NCBI GenBank assembly: GCA_913775265.1
Contig: CAJYJH010000008.1
Location: 17,245 to 81,244, forward strand
Reading direction: 5' to 3'
Origin: an uncultured Mucilaginibacter sp.
GTDB taxonomy: Bacteria; Bacteroidota; Bacteroidia; Sphingobacteriales; Sphingobacteriaceae
Length of the DNA: 64,000 nucleotides
Positions within the stretch are counted from its first letter, which is position 1. Each line of letters starts with the position of its first letter. Below are positions 24,511 to 32,758 of this stretch, piece after piece. The position numbers were made by a program, and so were the translations under genes. The notes below the pieces were generated by a model. The model ran no database searches. It was not told the DNA's origin and saw nothing but the letters and a program-made list of their open reading frames with translations.

Positions 24511-25635
24511 TTAACTGATTTTGATGTTAAACTGATCCGTCAACGCTGTATTGTCGTAAAGTTCGCTGTTGGTTTGCATGGTGTAATATTCGCCGTACAA
24601 GTTTAGGCTATTTTGCTCTTTGCTTAACTTGATTTTTAGAAAGCCATGCCTGTCATCGCAATAGTTCTCGAGCGTTACTTTGTCGAATCGGTCGTCGGCC
24701 GATGTGAAACGCTCATCTCCGGGCTTGGCCACGGCATGTAGCTCATCATAGCCACCTGCACCGGCCACTACAAATGTAATGGGTTTGCCATCTGGGTACT
24801 CTTTTTTAAACCGCTGATAATTGTGTACGTGCCCGCTGAAAACAATATCAGGCCGCACGCCGGTCTCATCAAAAGCCTGCTCCAAAAAATCAATCATATA
24901 CAAACTCGACCCGTGATTATTATCAGCCGAAAAAGGCGCATGGTGTACGCAAACAATAATTGCCTTGTCCAGCCTTAATGATTGTGCATACTTTAATTCG
25001 GCCAAAAACCATTCGCGTTGTTCGGGCGTAATACGGCCAAACTTTACCACGTTACCGTACAGGCCAATAATGGTTGCCAATGGTGTTTCGAGCGTCCAGT
25101 AAATATTTGGTTGCGTGATGCTTTGGCGCATACTGCTGTGGTTGAATGGTATAGCGCGGTCCTGCGTATCACAAAACACGGCTCTAAATGCATCCAAACT
25201 TTGATAAGGTTTTGCGGCGTTAGGGTTTATATCACTGTCGTGGTTGCCTGCTATGGCAAATATTGGCCCCGGATACTGGCTGTACGGGCCAAAAAATTGC
25301 TCATCGTAATTACCGGCCTCTCCGTAACTGTACACAATATCGCCTAAGTGATACAAAAACTGTGGCTCGTTTTCGTTATCCGGTGCCGATTGATACTGCT
25401 TAATCATAGCGCCGCATACCATGCGTTGAAAGTCGGGTTGCCGGATGCTGCCTGTATCGCCCACCATATGAAAAACCATTTGCTCTCGGTTTAAGCTAAG
25501 ATATTTATCCGCCGATAAACGGTAAGGGTAGGCACCTGATGGTTCGGGCAAAGGTTTAAACTTATGCTGGTCGTCGGGTACGTTTAACTTTATAACGGGT
25601 TTATTCTGTTGGTGAGTATCCATAAGCTTTATCAT
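24511..25635 (-). CDS. Calcineurin-like metallophosphoesterase (purple-acid-phosphatase-like)
   Basis: A 374-aa enzyme with all metal-site motifs: MVGDTGSIRQPDF (Asp), LGDIVYSYGE, GNHDSD, VCVHHAPFS and FSGHVHNYQRF. The spacing and the Tyr in IVYSYGE resemble purple-acid-phosphatase-type enzymes. There is no signal peptide, so it may be cytosolic. An alternative ATG lies four codons downstream (25623). The substrate is unknown. The gene is monocistronic. Confidence 0.9.
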   Translation of the reverse strand: MIKLMDTHQQNKPVIKLNVPDDQHKFKPLPEPSGAYPYRLSADKYLSLNREQMVFHMVGDTGSIRQPDFQRMVCGAMIKQYQSAPDNENEPQFLYHLGDIVYSYGEAGNYDEQFFGPYSQYPGPIFAIAGNHDSDINPNAAKPYQSLDAFRAVFCDTQDRAIPFNHSSMRQSITQPNIYWTLETPLATIIGLYGNVVKFGRITPEQREWFLAELKYAQSLRLDKAIIVCVHHAPFSADNNHGSSLYMIDFLEQAFDETGVRPDIVFSGHVHNYQRFKKEYPDGKPITFVVAGAGGYDELHAVAKPGDERFTSADDRFDKVTLENYCDDRHGFLKIKLSKEQNSLNLYGEYYTMQTNSELYDNTALTDQFNIKIS

Positions 25636-25802
25636 GCAAAGCTAAGTAAAGCCCCGTAAAGCGAAAGTTAATTTTAAAGTGACATTGAATGAAGAATCAA
25701 CATCTTTTCAAATCGTTTAGGTTAATACTAAACAAATAACTGTGTATATCAAAATTATTATTGGAACAGTTGTTGATTAGTTTAAACAAATTTTAAGCTG
25801 CC

Positions 25803-26189
25803 ATGAAAGGAGAACAGGTGAAAAAAGTTGCCCGCGTGTTGCTGGGAGCCAATTTAATTGTAGCAGGTGTAGGCCATTTAAGTTTTGCCCGTAAAGGTTT
25901 TCAGGCACAGGTGCCCAACTGGATACCATTAGAGAAAGACGACACGGTTGTATATTCCGGGTACGCCGAAATTGCCTTGGGTGCTGCTATTATATTAACG
26001 CCTAAAAAGCATCGCGAAACTTTAGGTAAGGTGGCAGCTACATTTTTTGCCGCCGTGTTTCCGGGGAATTTGGCGCAATATCAGCATCACCGTAGCGCCT
26101 TAGGTTTAGACACCGACCGCAAGCGTTTTGTACGTTTGTTTTTTCAGCCGGCCTTAATTTACTGGGCACTTGCCAGTACCAAAGAATAA
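25803..26189 (+). CDS. DoxX-like small membrane protein
   Basis: A 128-aa protein with about four hydrophobic segments (RVLLGANLIVAGVGHLSF, YAEIALGAAIILTP, KVAATFFAAVFPGNLAQY, FFQPALIYWALAS). The pattern of a helix-1 GxGHL followed by GYxEIxLG is typical of the DoxX/MauE-like inner-membrane family, linked in other bacteria to redox or thiosulfate metabolism. The specific role is unknown here. Confidence 0.8.
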   Translation: MKGEQVKKVARVLLGANLIVAGVGHLSFARKGFQAQVPNWIPLEKDDTVVYSGYAEIALGAAIILTPKKHRETLGKVAATFFAAVFPGNLAQYQHHRSALGLDTDRKRFVRLFFQPALIYWALASTKE

Positions 26190-26310
26190 GGGCCAATATT
26201 AAAAAGCTTGATGACATAGTAAAACTATAGCTCTGACATCAATAAGCTTCATAAGATGTTTAATTGTGCGGTTATTTTTATGTTTGCAACTTAATAACCG
26301 ACAATTAAAT

Positions 26311-26970
26311 ATGAGAAAGCTTATTTTAACCTGTTATGCATTTGTACTATTTGTTGGTATGGGAAGTGCTCAAGTTCAGCACCGCTTTGCAGATGACGTA
26401 GCGACTATTAAAAGTTACGACAAAATTTACGAAACGCAGCCAAATTCCATTCTATTCGTAGGTAGTTCGTCTATCCGCAAATGGACCCACTTGCAGGAAG
26501 CTTTCGGTGCTTATCAGGTACTCAACCGTGGTATTGGCGGCGCTGTAATAGATGATATTACTTTTTTTGCCAACGACTTGATTTTTGCTTATCAGCCCCG
26601 GCAAATTGTACTATATGTGGGCGAAAACGATTTGCCTAATGCCAGCGAAAAAGCTGATACCATTTTGCAAAAAACCGTTACCTTGTTTAAAGCTATCAGA
26701 GGCAAATTACCCAATGTGCCTATCGTATACATCTCCATGAAGCCCAGTCCCTCAAGAGACGAGTACCAGCAAAAATGTGCTCAGGTTAATACCCTAATTC
26801 GTAACTTTTTGGCAAGCCAGCCAAACACAAGCTTTGTTGATGTGTTTACACCAATGCTTAAAAACGGTAAATCGAGGCCCGATTTGTTTGTGGGTGATCG
26901 TCTGCACATGAAAGCCGAAGGTTATGCCATTTGGGAAAAAGCTGTAAAGCCCTACTTGAAAAAAAAATAA
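26311..26970 (+). CDS. Secreted SGNH/GDSL-type hydrolase
   Basis: I start at ATG 26311 (MRKLILTCYAFVLFVGMGSA, a good signal peptide); the open frame upstream from 26266 adds an unlikely 15 residues. The four SGNH blocks are visible: FVGSSSIRKW (Ser nucleophile), LNRGIGGAVIDD (Gly), YVGENDLPN (Asn), and DRLHMKAEGY (Asp/His). It should be an exported esterase or lipase-like enzyme acting on acetyl or acyl esters, for example on polysaccharides. Neighbouring gene 27047 is a GH13 enzyme, but the gap makes an operon uncertain. Confidence 0.9.
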   Translation: MRKLILTCYAFVLFVGMGSAQVQHRFADDVATIKSYDKIYETQPNSILFVGSSSIRKWTHLQEAFGAYQVLNRGIGGAVIDDITFFANDLIFAYQPRQIVLYVGENDLPNASEKADTILQKTVTLFKAIRGKLPNVPIVYISMKPSPSRDEYQQKCAQVNTLIRNFLASQPNTSFVDVFTPMLKNGKSRPDLFVGDRLHMKAEGYAIWEKAVKPYLKKK

Positions 26971-27046
26971 ATAAAACCTTGTAATTTATAAGCACATAAA
27001 AGCTTGCCTGGCTTTACTGTATATAGCTAACTGAATAACTGCTTAC

Positions 27047-28420
27047 ATGCAAAGAGAAGTGCCATCGTGGATGAGCGACGCCGTATTTTACCATATCTAT
27101 CCGTTAGGGTTGGTTGGTGCGCCTGTGGCTAACGATTTTGAAAGTGAACCCGTTGAACGCATGGCTGTACTGAACGACTGGATACCGCATATTAAGCAAC
27201 TGGGATGTAATGCCTTATATTTGGGCCCTGTTTTTGAGTCTGACTTTCATGGTTACGACACCGCTAACTATTACTTGGTCGACAGGCGTTTGGGTACTAA
27301 TCAAACGCTGAAAGATTTTAGCCGTAACCTTCACCATCATGGTATCAAGCTGGTAATAGATACAGTTTTTAACCATGTGGGCCGCAATTTTCCACCTTTT
27401 AAAAATTTGCAATCACACGGCGAGGCATCAATTTACAAGGATTGGTTTGTTGATGTTGATTTTACCCGCCAAAGTATTTACGGGGATAGTTTTTATTACG
27501 AAGGGTGGTTTGATGCATACAATCTGGTAAAGCTTAATCTCCGCAATCCGCAAGTCATAGATTATCTGCTGCACGCAGTTGCATTTTGGATGGATGAGTT
27601 TGACATTGACGGTCTGCGGCTGGATGTAGCCGAAATTATGGATAAAGATTTTTTGGCAGCTTTATCTGAGTTTTGCCGTAGCCGAAAATCAGAATTTTGG
27701 CTGATGGGAGAGGTGATTGAGGGTGATTACCGACAATGGGCCAATGACTACATGCTTGACTCAACTACCAATTACGAAGCTTACAAAGGTTTATACTCCA
27801 GTCATAATGATAAAAACTATTTTGAGATTGCTCACTCGCTAAACCGCCAATTTGGCTATGAGGGTGTTTATCAGGATTTGCTGCTGTATAATTTTGCCGA
27901 TAATCACGATACCACTCGTATTGCCAGCATCCTGAATGATGTTAGGGGCATCTATCCGCTGCATGCTATCTTATTTACAATGCCTGGCATCCCGGCTATA
28001 TATTATGGCAGCGAATGGGGTATTGAAGCCGTTAAAGGTGCACATGATGATACCATGTTGCGTCCGCCGGTGGATGTTATCCCTGATGTAACTGCTCTGC
28101 CTTTGCATAACTTTATACAACAACTAATAGCCATACGGCACCAACAATCTGTACTAAAAACCGGTGTTTACCGGCAACTGCACGTGAGCCACGAGCAACT
28201 GGTTTTTAGCCGCGAAACGGCCCACGATTTAATTGTTGTTGCTGTAAGCCAATCCGATCAACAGGTTGATATTGGCGTACACATGGAGCTTGAAGATGGA
28301 GAAGAATTTAAAGATTTGTTAGCACCCCAATACCATATTTTTTCAAGTCACAATTATCTTTTTATTAATGATGTGTTGCCATTTGGCGTGAGGATGTTAA
28401 AGCGTGTGTCGCAACCTTAA
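27047..28420 (+). CDS. GH13 alpha-amylase-family glycoside hydrolase
   Basis: A 457-aa GH13 enzyme without signal peptide, thus cytosolic. Conserved regions: I VIDTVFNHVG (D105, N109, H110), II GLRLDVAE (nucleophile D193), III GEVIEG (acid/base E222) and IV FADNHDTTR (D288). It starts directly with the barrel (PSWMSDAVFYHIYPLGLVGAP) and has a short beta C-terminal domain. It lacks an N-terminal CBM, so it is a compact oligosaccharide hydrolase or isomaltase-like type rather than a branching enzyme. It probably works on malto-oligosaccharides (family inference). Confidence 0.92.
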   Translation: MQREVPSWMSDAVFYHIYPLGLVGAPVANDFESEPVERMAVLNDWIPHIKQLGCNALYLGPVFESDFHGYDTANYYLVDRRLGTNQTLKDFSRNLHHHGIKLVIDTVFNHVGRNFPPFKNLQSHGEASIYKDWFVDVDFTRQSIYGDSFYYEGWFDAYNLVKLNLRNPQVIDYLLHAVAFWMDEFDIDGLRLDVAEIMDKDFLAALSEFCRSRKSEFWLMGEVIEGDYRQWANDYMLDSTTNYEAYKGLYSSHNDKNYFEIAHSLNRQFGYEGVYQDLLLYNFADNHDTTRIASILNDVRGIYPLHAILFTMPGIPAIYYGSEWGIEAVKGAHDDTMLRPPVDVIPDVTALPLHNFIQQLIAIRHQQSVLKTGVYRQLHVSHEQLVFSRETAHDLIVVAVSQSDQQVDIGVHMELEDGEEFKDLLAPQYHIFSSHNYLFINDVLPFGVRMLKRVSQP

Positions 28421-28441
28421 TAAACGTTGAACAGGTTTAAC

Positions 28442-29023
28442 CTAACCTCGGGTAACTACTTTGGGTTTGTTGTTGCCTGTTGGTGGTAGCAGAGATGCAG
28501 CCACGCGTTTAATAAAAAGATAATTTACCGTGCCACCAATGGCCGCGCCTACTAACGGAACTAACCGTTCGGCGGTTTTAGTGCCTACGCTCAGCAATAA
28601 TTTTTCGGCAACTTGCTCCATCACACTTTTAGAAACACTCATGCCGGTATCTACCTTTAACGATGAGGCTACCATTTTAAACAAGTCTTCGAAATTGATA
28701 GAGTAATGGCCGGTTTGATGGTAAGCAATAGCCATCGTTACCCTAAACTGCTGCGTAACCAAATTTATAAAGTCTACCGGCACGCCAATCAGCATCGTGG
28801 TAACGCCACCCAGGCCTGTAACCGCTCCCGACCCTGCAGCCAGCAAGGCACATTGGGTAACAAACTTATCAATCCCTAAGCGATCGACACCTTGCTTAAT
28901 GCCTAATTGATCAATCCCGTTAAAGATATTTTTAAAACCACCCGAAGAAAGTTTTTTCAATCCGTCTTTAAAGTCTGCTTTAACTTTTCTGATGTTAAAT
29001 TTTGGCAACGTAACCAAGCCCAT
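28442..29023 (-). CDS. EcsC family protein (second copy)
   Basis: A 193-aa member of the EcsC family. Shared features are a Gly-rich amphipathic core (ALLAAGSGAVTGLGGVTTML), VTQQFRVTMAIAYHQTGH and the C-terminal RLVPLVGAAIGGTVNYLFIK. It has a shorter N-terminal region than the 246-aa homologue at 1168-1908. Function not established for the family. It is convergent with the GH13 gene. Confidence 0.82.
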   Translation of the reverse strand: MGLVTLPKFNIRKVKADFKDGLKKLSSGGFKNIFNGIDQLGIKQGVDRLGIDKFVTQCALLAAGSGAVTGLGGVTTMLIGVPVDFINLVTQQFRVTMAIAYHQTGHYSINFEDLFKMVASSLKVDTGMSVSKSVMEQVAEKLLLSVGTKTAERLVPLVGAAIGGTVNYLFIKRVAASLLPPTGNNKPKVVTRG

Positions 29024-29217
29024 AGCTTTTGTTTTATCTTACTATGCACTACTTCTGTGCCATTTGCCAAAAATGCTGACAAAGACTCAAGCTATCAGTT
29101 AATTAAGACAAAAAGGCGGTTTAAGAAAGGGGGGCGATACATTTAAATGTAAGTATAGCACAACTCAGCGTATCTCTTAAGATACAGTTTTGATGGCCAT
29201 AGTCATGGTCAGTAAGT

Positions 29218-29538
29218 TTACTTTATGATATTTTGATGTTCGGGAGCTGACTGACTTAACAGAGCGTTAGGGCACATCTTCAATCCGGCGTACCATTTTA
29301 TACCTTTTTGTATTAGTGCATGTGGTTGTTGCCGGTAACCTTCGGTCTCAAAAGCAATCCACCAGCTAAACATCCGGGCATAATATTGTACCTCGTTATT
29401 TTTGGGTTCGAATGCAACAGCACCCGTTAAAGGGTAAATATTAATCCGTAAATTACTCCTGCGATGAAAAAGATACTGATGGCTGGTGCGCAGGTTATTT
29501 TTATAGATCGGCAGTAACTGAAACGTAGCGGCTAACAT
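29218..29538 (-). CDS. Hypothetical protein
   Basis: A 106-aa frame beginning MLAATFQLLPIYKNNLR. It is Tyr/Trp-rich (YYARMFSWWIAFETEGY) and has no membrane span. It lies 69 bases downstream of the exosortase cluster on the same strand, so it could be co-transcribed, but nothing in it links it to protein sorting. Not recognised; coding status moderately likely. Confidence 0.5.
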   Translation of the reverse strand: MLAATFQLLPIYKNNLRTSHQYLFHRRSNLRINIYPLTGAVAFEPKNNEVQYYARMFSWWIAFETEGYRQQPHALIQKGIKWYAGLKMCPNALLSQSAPEHQNIIK

Positions 29539-29607
29539 GCCGTAAAGTTATCAATTATGCAAACCTCCAAGTTGTACTATCTTAGTATTATTGTAAATAA
29601 ATCGAAA

Positions 29608-30012
29608 TTATTTCGCTTTCAGATGGTCCAGGTTGATATGCTCCATGATTACGTAGCGAGGTAACATACATCCTACTAAGTAAAAAACAGGAGAGACAAA
29701 AAGGCTATAATCAAAGTCGATCAACGAATAGTTGAAGCTATATTCTGTAGCTTTGTCAGTAGCAATTACCAATAGGAGTATACCATAAACAGTTAACCAG
29801 GCGATCTTTAGCCACTTGACTTCGTGTTTAATGAGTCCGACATAGCCGATGGTAAAGTTTAGCAGTACTCCGGCTAGCTTTAAGTATTGTGCATCGAAAT
29901 GAACATCCAAGCCAAGCTTGCTTGCTATTGCATCGATGATTGTTTGTTTGCAAAGTAAAGTCAGGATAAGCAGTACAACAAAGTACCCTATCTCACGCTT
30001 TTTGAGTTTCAT
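29608..30012 (-). CDS. Exosortase-associated membrane protein
   Basis: A 134-aa protein with about four membrane helices (EIGYFVVLLILTLLCKQTII, YLKLAGVLLNFTIGYVGLI, WLKIAWLTVYGILLLVIAT, YSLFVSPVFYLVGCMLPRYV). Its start overlaps the end of the exosortase gene by 20 bases, so the two are coupled. Bacteroidota XrtX-type exosortases usually sit beside such a small partner; I call it on that basis. Its role, perhaps complex assembly, is unknown. Confidence 0.75.
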   Translation of the reverse strand: MKLKKREIGYFVVLLILTLLCKQTIIDAIASKLGLDVHFDAQYLKLAGVLLNFTIGYVGLIKHEVKWLKIAWLTVYGILLLVIATDKATEYSFNYSLIDFDYSLFVSPVFYLVGCMLPRYVIMEHINLDHLKAK

Positions 30013-30559
30013 GAGTAAAAGATGCTTTCAGGTATGAAATCCACACGAGCAGTATAACGGCGTAGATCAGCGTGGTAAAAACATAATGATGAAAGAATTC
30101 AAAACCGCTGTACTGATAATATCCTAAAAACGATAAAATAATACAACGAACCACGTTGAAGGCGAATAGCCCAACCAAACCTGGTAAGATATAACCCACC
30201 ATCCGTTTTAGGTTAGATGGAATGCAACAAATAAATGCAATGAAAAGAGCAGTTACATCTAATCCGTTGCAGGCATTAGATATGTTAAGTATGGGGCGAC
30301 CGCCGAAAAACAAAGTAATCCATCCATTTTCCATCCCCGAAGTACTTACATGGTGGATAGAAAACACATTAAGTAAAAAACTGGTGGTACCTGCCAAAGT
30401 ACTGGAAAAAAAAGCATCTAAATCGTTATCAGCACTTAAGAACTTATTATGAATAATGTTCCAAACCAGCAGGCAGAAAAAAGCACGCAGGATAAAAATT
30501 CTGAGTGGCTTAGGAATTTCCAAAACCTGTTGCTTAACGGTAGTTGCGTTAATTTTCAT
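29993..30559 (-). CDS. Exosortase (XrtX-like)
   Basis: A 188-aa integral membrane transpeptidase of the exosortase/archaeosortase family, which cleaves C-terminal sorting signals. The three catalytic-site residues are visible: C97 in SNACNGLDV, R138 in FNVVRCIIL, and His in EFFHHYVFT (157/158). About six hydrophobic segments surround them. It lies between a PID-CTERM-type target (23 bases upstream) and the associated membrane protein (overlapping downstream), forming a dedicated one-target sorting locus. The XrtX subtype is inferred from gene order and size. Confidence 0.88.
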   Translation of the reverse strand: MKINATTVKQQVLEIPKPLRIFILRAFFCLLVWNIIHNKFLSADNDLDAFFSSTLAGTTSFLLNVFSIHHVSTSGMENGWITLFFGGRPILNISNACNGLDVTALFIAFICCIPSNLKRMVGYILPGLVGLFAFNVVRCIILSFLGYYQYSGFEFFHHYVFTTLIYAVILLVWISYLKASFTHETQKA

Positions 30560-30582
30560 AGCCTCAATTATTATCTGATTTT

Positions 30583-30849
30583 TTATATAGCGTTGGCGTG
30601 CTTTTTACGCTTGTACATCATCCAAACGGCTGCTGTGCTACCGGCCAGCATTAATAGGCCCAGGTGGTCGTTAATAGGCACATTAGGTGCTGCTATACGA
30701 TTCTGCGTGGTGTTACCTGTTTGATTTATTGACTGCAAACTGGAAACCATTGGTACTTCGTGATAGCTCGAGTAACTGGCCCTAGCATGACCAAAAGATG
30801 CGCTTAAGCAGGCAACTAATACTGAAATCAAAACAGTTGCAATTTTCAT
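30583..30849 (-). CDS. PID-CTERM-type exosortase target protein
   Basis: An 88-aa exported protein: signal peptide (MKIATVLISVLVACLSASFG, cleavage near residue 23), a ~30-residue mature region, then a C-terminal sorting signal. The latter is APNVPINDHLGLLMLAGS (54-71), a hydrophobic helix (~63-79) and a basic tail YKRKKH. The tripartite signal and the PIxD-LGLL-AG motif match PID-CTERM signals. The mature part is very short, so it may be a small surface-anchored peptide or a test-like substrate. It is the first gene of the exosortase operon. Confidence 0.8.
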   Translation of the reverse strand: MKIATVLISVLVACLSASFGHARASYSSYHEVPMVSSLQSINQTGNTTQNRIAAPNVPINDHLGLLMLAGSTAAVWMMYKRKKHANAI

Positions 30850-31484
30850 GGATTAGGATTTCTGGCGTAATGTTGTTAGGTGAACGAACTAACTAACAGT
30901 TAAATATTAGCCAAAGGATATTCCAATTATTGCCAAGATCACATATTGCATGCAACAAGTTTAAATACAGAGATTTAAAAAGTGTGTTTTTGGGAAACAG
31001 ATGCAATAAAGTGCCATTATAGAACAGAACAATTGTCAATAAATTAATTGAAGGTTTTGCTGAATGAAATTAGATAATGTTGGCGAGTGTTTACCGGGCG
31101 GGCATTTACTTACTCTATGTGGGGAATTATTGGTATAATTTACATTGAAACTTACAAAGCTATGTTTGACTATGAGTTTATGATTGGCTCCAATCACACT
31201 GCCGCCTGTTTTGTCTTTTAACTTCAATTGCTGTTACGATGCAACGCACTGTGAATATTTTATTCGGCATATTTTGGATACTGAAGTTCGATGAATTAGC
31301 TGGGCGTTAAAATTCAGTCGGCAGTGAGTGCTTAACAGATAACACAATTCTACCCCTGATGGTTGTTAATTGATAATTTTTACATTAAAGTTCTAATAAT
31401 TGATTAACTTTCTTCATACGATAGCGTTATGTAGAGAAGAGAGCATCATAATGGTGCAGTGAACAACATTACGTATCAAACTCA
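30850..31484. other. Intergenic region between exosortase operon and protease-like lipoprotein
   Basis: About 635 bases separating divergent genes. A TATCCTTTG near-match to the -7 box lies on the minus strand around 30915-30923 and could serve the exosortase operon (one base too long between TA and TTTG). A TTGCATGCAA palindrome is near 30947. A 63-codon minus-strand frame (31036-31227) has no supporting features. No gene called. Confidence 0.45.
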
Positions 31485-32585
31485 ATGAAATTAGCTTACC
31501 TATCACATTTTAAAATCAATACGATACTCATCGTAATTGCATTATTTTTTACTGCTTGCAAAAAAGGAGGGTCGACCGATCCGGCACCTGTGCTTAAGCC
31601 GCTGGCTACTTTAGGCCTTTATCAATACACGGATAATACCAACAAGCGCATATTTATTCCCATCAGCCAGATTGGTAGCCAGCAGGTAACTTATTTCGGA
31701 ATTTTTGATACCGGTTCATCTGGCTTAACTATGGATGCCAATGGTTTAATTCCAGCATCAATGATTACAGCTAACGGGATACAATTCACCGGAGATTCGA
31801 TAAACGTGAATGGCATTACTATAACGAATAGAACAGCAACTGTATCCTATGGCGACTTGACCGGCAGCACCAAAGAGTTTGGAAACTTAGCATACGCACC
31901 AATCACTATTGGCAATTCTGCGGGCACCGTCACTACCAAACGGATAGCTTTCTTCCTGTATTATAAAATTGTAGACGGCACGGGTAAGCAATTGCCGCAG
32001 CATTCGGCTGATGTATTTGGAGTGGGGCCAGGTAACGGCAGCGGCTTTAGCTACGCTGCTATCGAAAGCCCGCTTAATGGGTTTGCCTTGCCAACCGGTG
32101 TAACCAGTGGTTTTAAGCTGGCTAAGTTAAGTAGTCCGTTCACTACTCAAGGCGATTTTGTCCGCAATTTGTTGACGATTGGCTTGGTGCCGGATGACTT
32201 GGCTACGACGTCTGGCTTTGTGATGCATCCGCTTTCCAGTTATACAACGGGAGGGTATTCTCCTAACATACCTGCAACAATAACCTATGGTTCTACATCA
32301 ACAGCTGCATTGGTTTTGTTTGATACTGGAGCGCCATCTGTTACCGTGATTGAAAACAGTAAGGAAACAAAAGCGCTTGGTAGGCTTCCGGCTAATACCG
32401 ACGTAACCATTACCACTAACAAAGGATTTGTATACAAGTACACTACCACGTCAACTGGTAATTTGACGGAGATACAAAATCCTAATATTACCGGCGATTA
32501 TCGCTCTATTTTGAGCATCAATTTTTTTGTTGATAACCAAATGTTGACTAATTATTCAGGTCATATAATCGGTTTAAAAAACTAA
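31485..32585 (+). CDS. Lipoprotein with two DTG motifs (pepsin-like aspartic protease candidate)
   Basis: A 366-aa protein with a lipoprotein signal (IVIALFFTACKKGG, lipid Cys at residue 25). Two catalytic-type triads are visible: IFDTGSSGLTMD (D75) and LFDTGAPSVTVIE (D280), each followed by hydrophobic residues as in bilobed pepsin-like (A1 type) enzymes. ADVFGVGPG between them resembles the pepsin strand G-(I/L)-(L/V)-G-L-G. The rest is beta-rich with many Thr/Ser/Gly. It would be anchored to the membrane surface facing periplasm or outside. It could also belong to a DUF3443-like relative. Proteolytic activity is inferred, not shown. Confidence 0.75.
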   Translation: MKLAYLSHFKINTILIVIALFFTACKKGGSTDPAPVLKPLATLGLYQYTDNTNKRIFIPISQIGSQQVTYFGIFDTGSSGLTMDANGLIPASMITANGIQFTGDSINVNGITITNRTATVSYGDLTGSTKEFGNLAYAPITIGNSAGTVTTKRIAFFLYYKIVDGTGKQLPQHSADVFGVGPGNGSGFSYAAIESPLNGFALPTGVTSGFKLAKLSSPFTTQGDFVRNLLTIGLVPDDLATTSGFVMHPLSSYTTGGYSPNIPATITYGSTSTAALVLFDTGAPSVTVIENSKETKALGRLPANTDVTITTNKGFVYKYTTTSTGNLTEIQNPNITGDYRSILSINFFVDNQMLTNYSGHIIGLKN

Positions 32586-32628
32586 ACAACAGCTTTAAAC
32601 ACTTAGATAGTGACAACGAATTTTTAGG

Positions 32629-32662
32629 GCCGATGCAACTTCTTCGTTGCATCGGCTTTTTT
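32629..32662 (+). terminator. Rho-independent terminator after the lipoprotein gene
   Basis: A perfect 11-bp stem (GCCGATGCAAC / GTTGCATCGGC) with a 6-base loop is followed by six Ts. Confidence 0.93.
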
Positions 32663-32758
32663 CTTCAATTAAGGCATTAACATCCTACAAATTTTCAACA
32701 TTGAACCTTTAGTAAAATGCAAAGCCTTAATTTTACCGTTTATTAAATTTTAAAACGC

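Noticed and set aside
29218..29538. 106-aa gene considered as a fourth part of the exosortase system
   Set aside because: No membrane segment, signal peptide or sorting motif; only its position suggests a link.
31036..31227. 63-codon minus-strand frame
   Set aside because: No family resemblance, signal or plausible start region, and the composition is untypical for the window.
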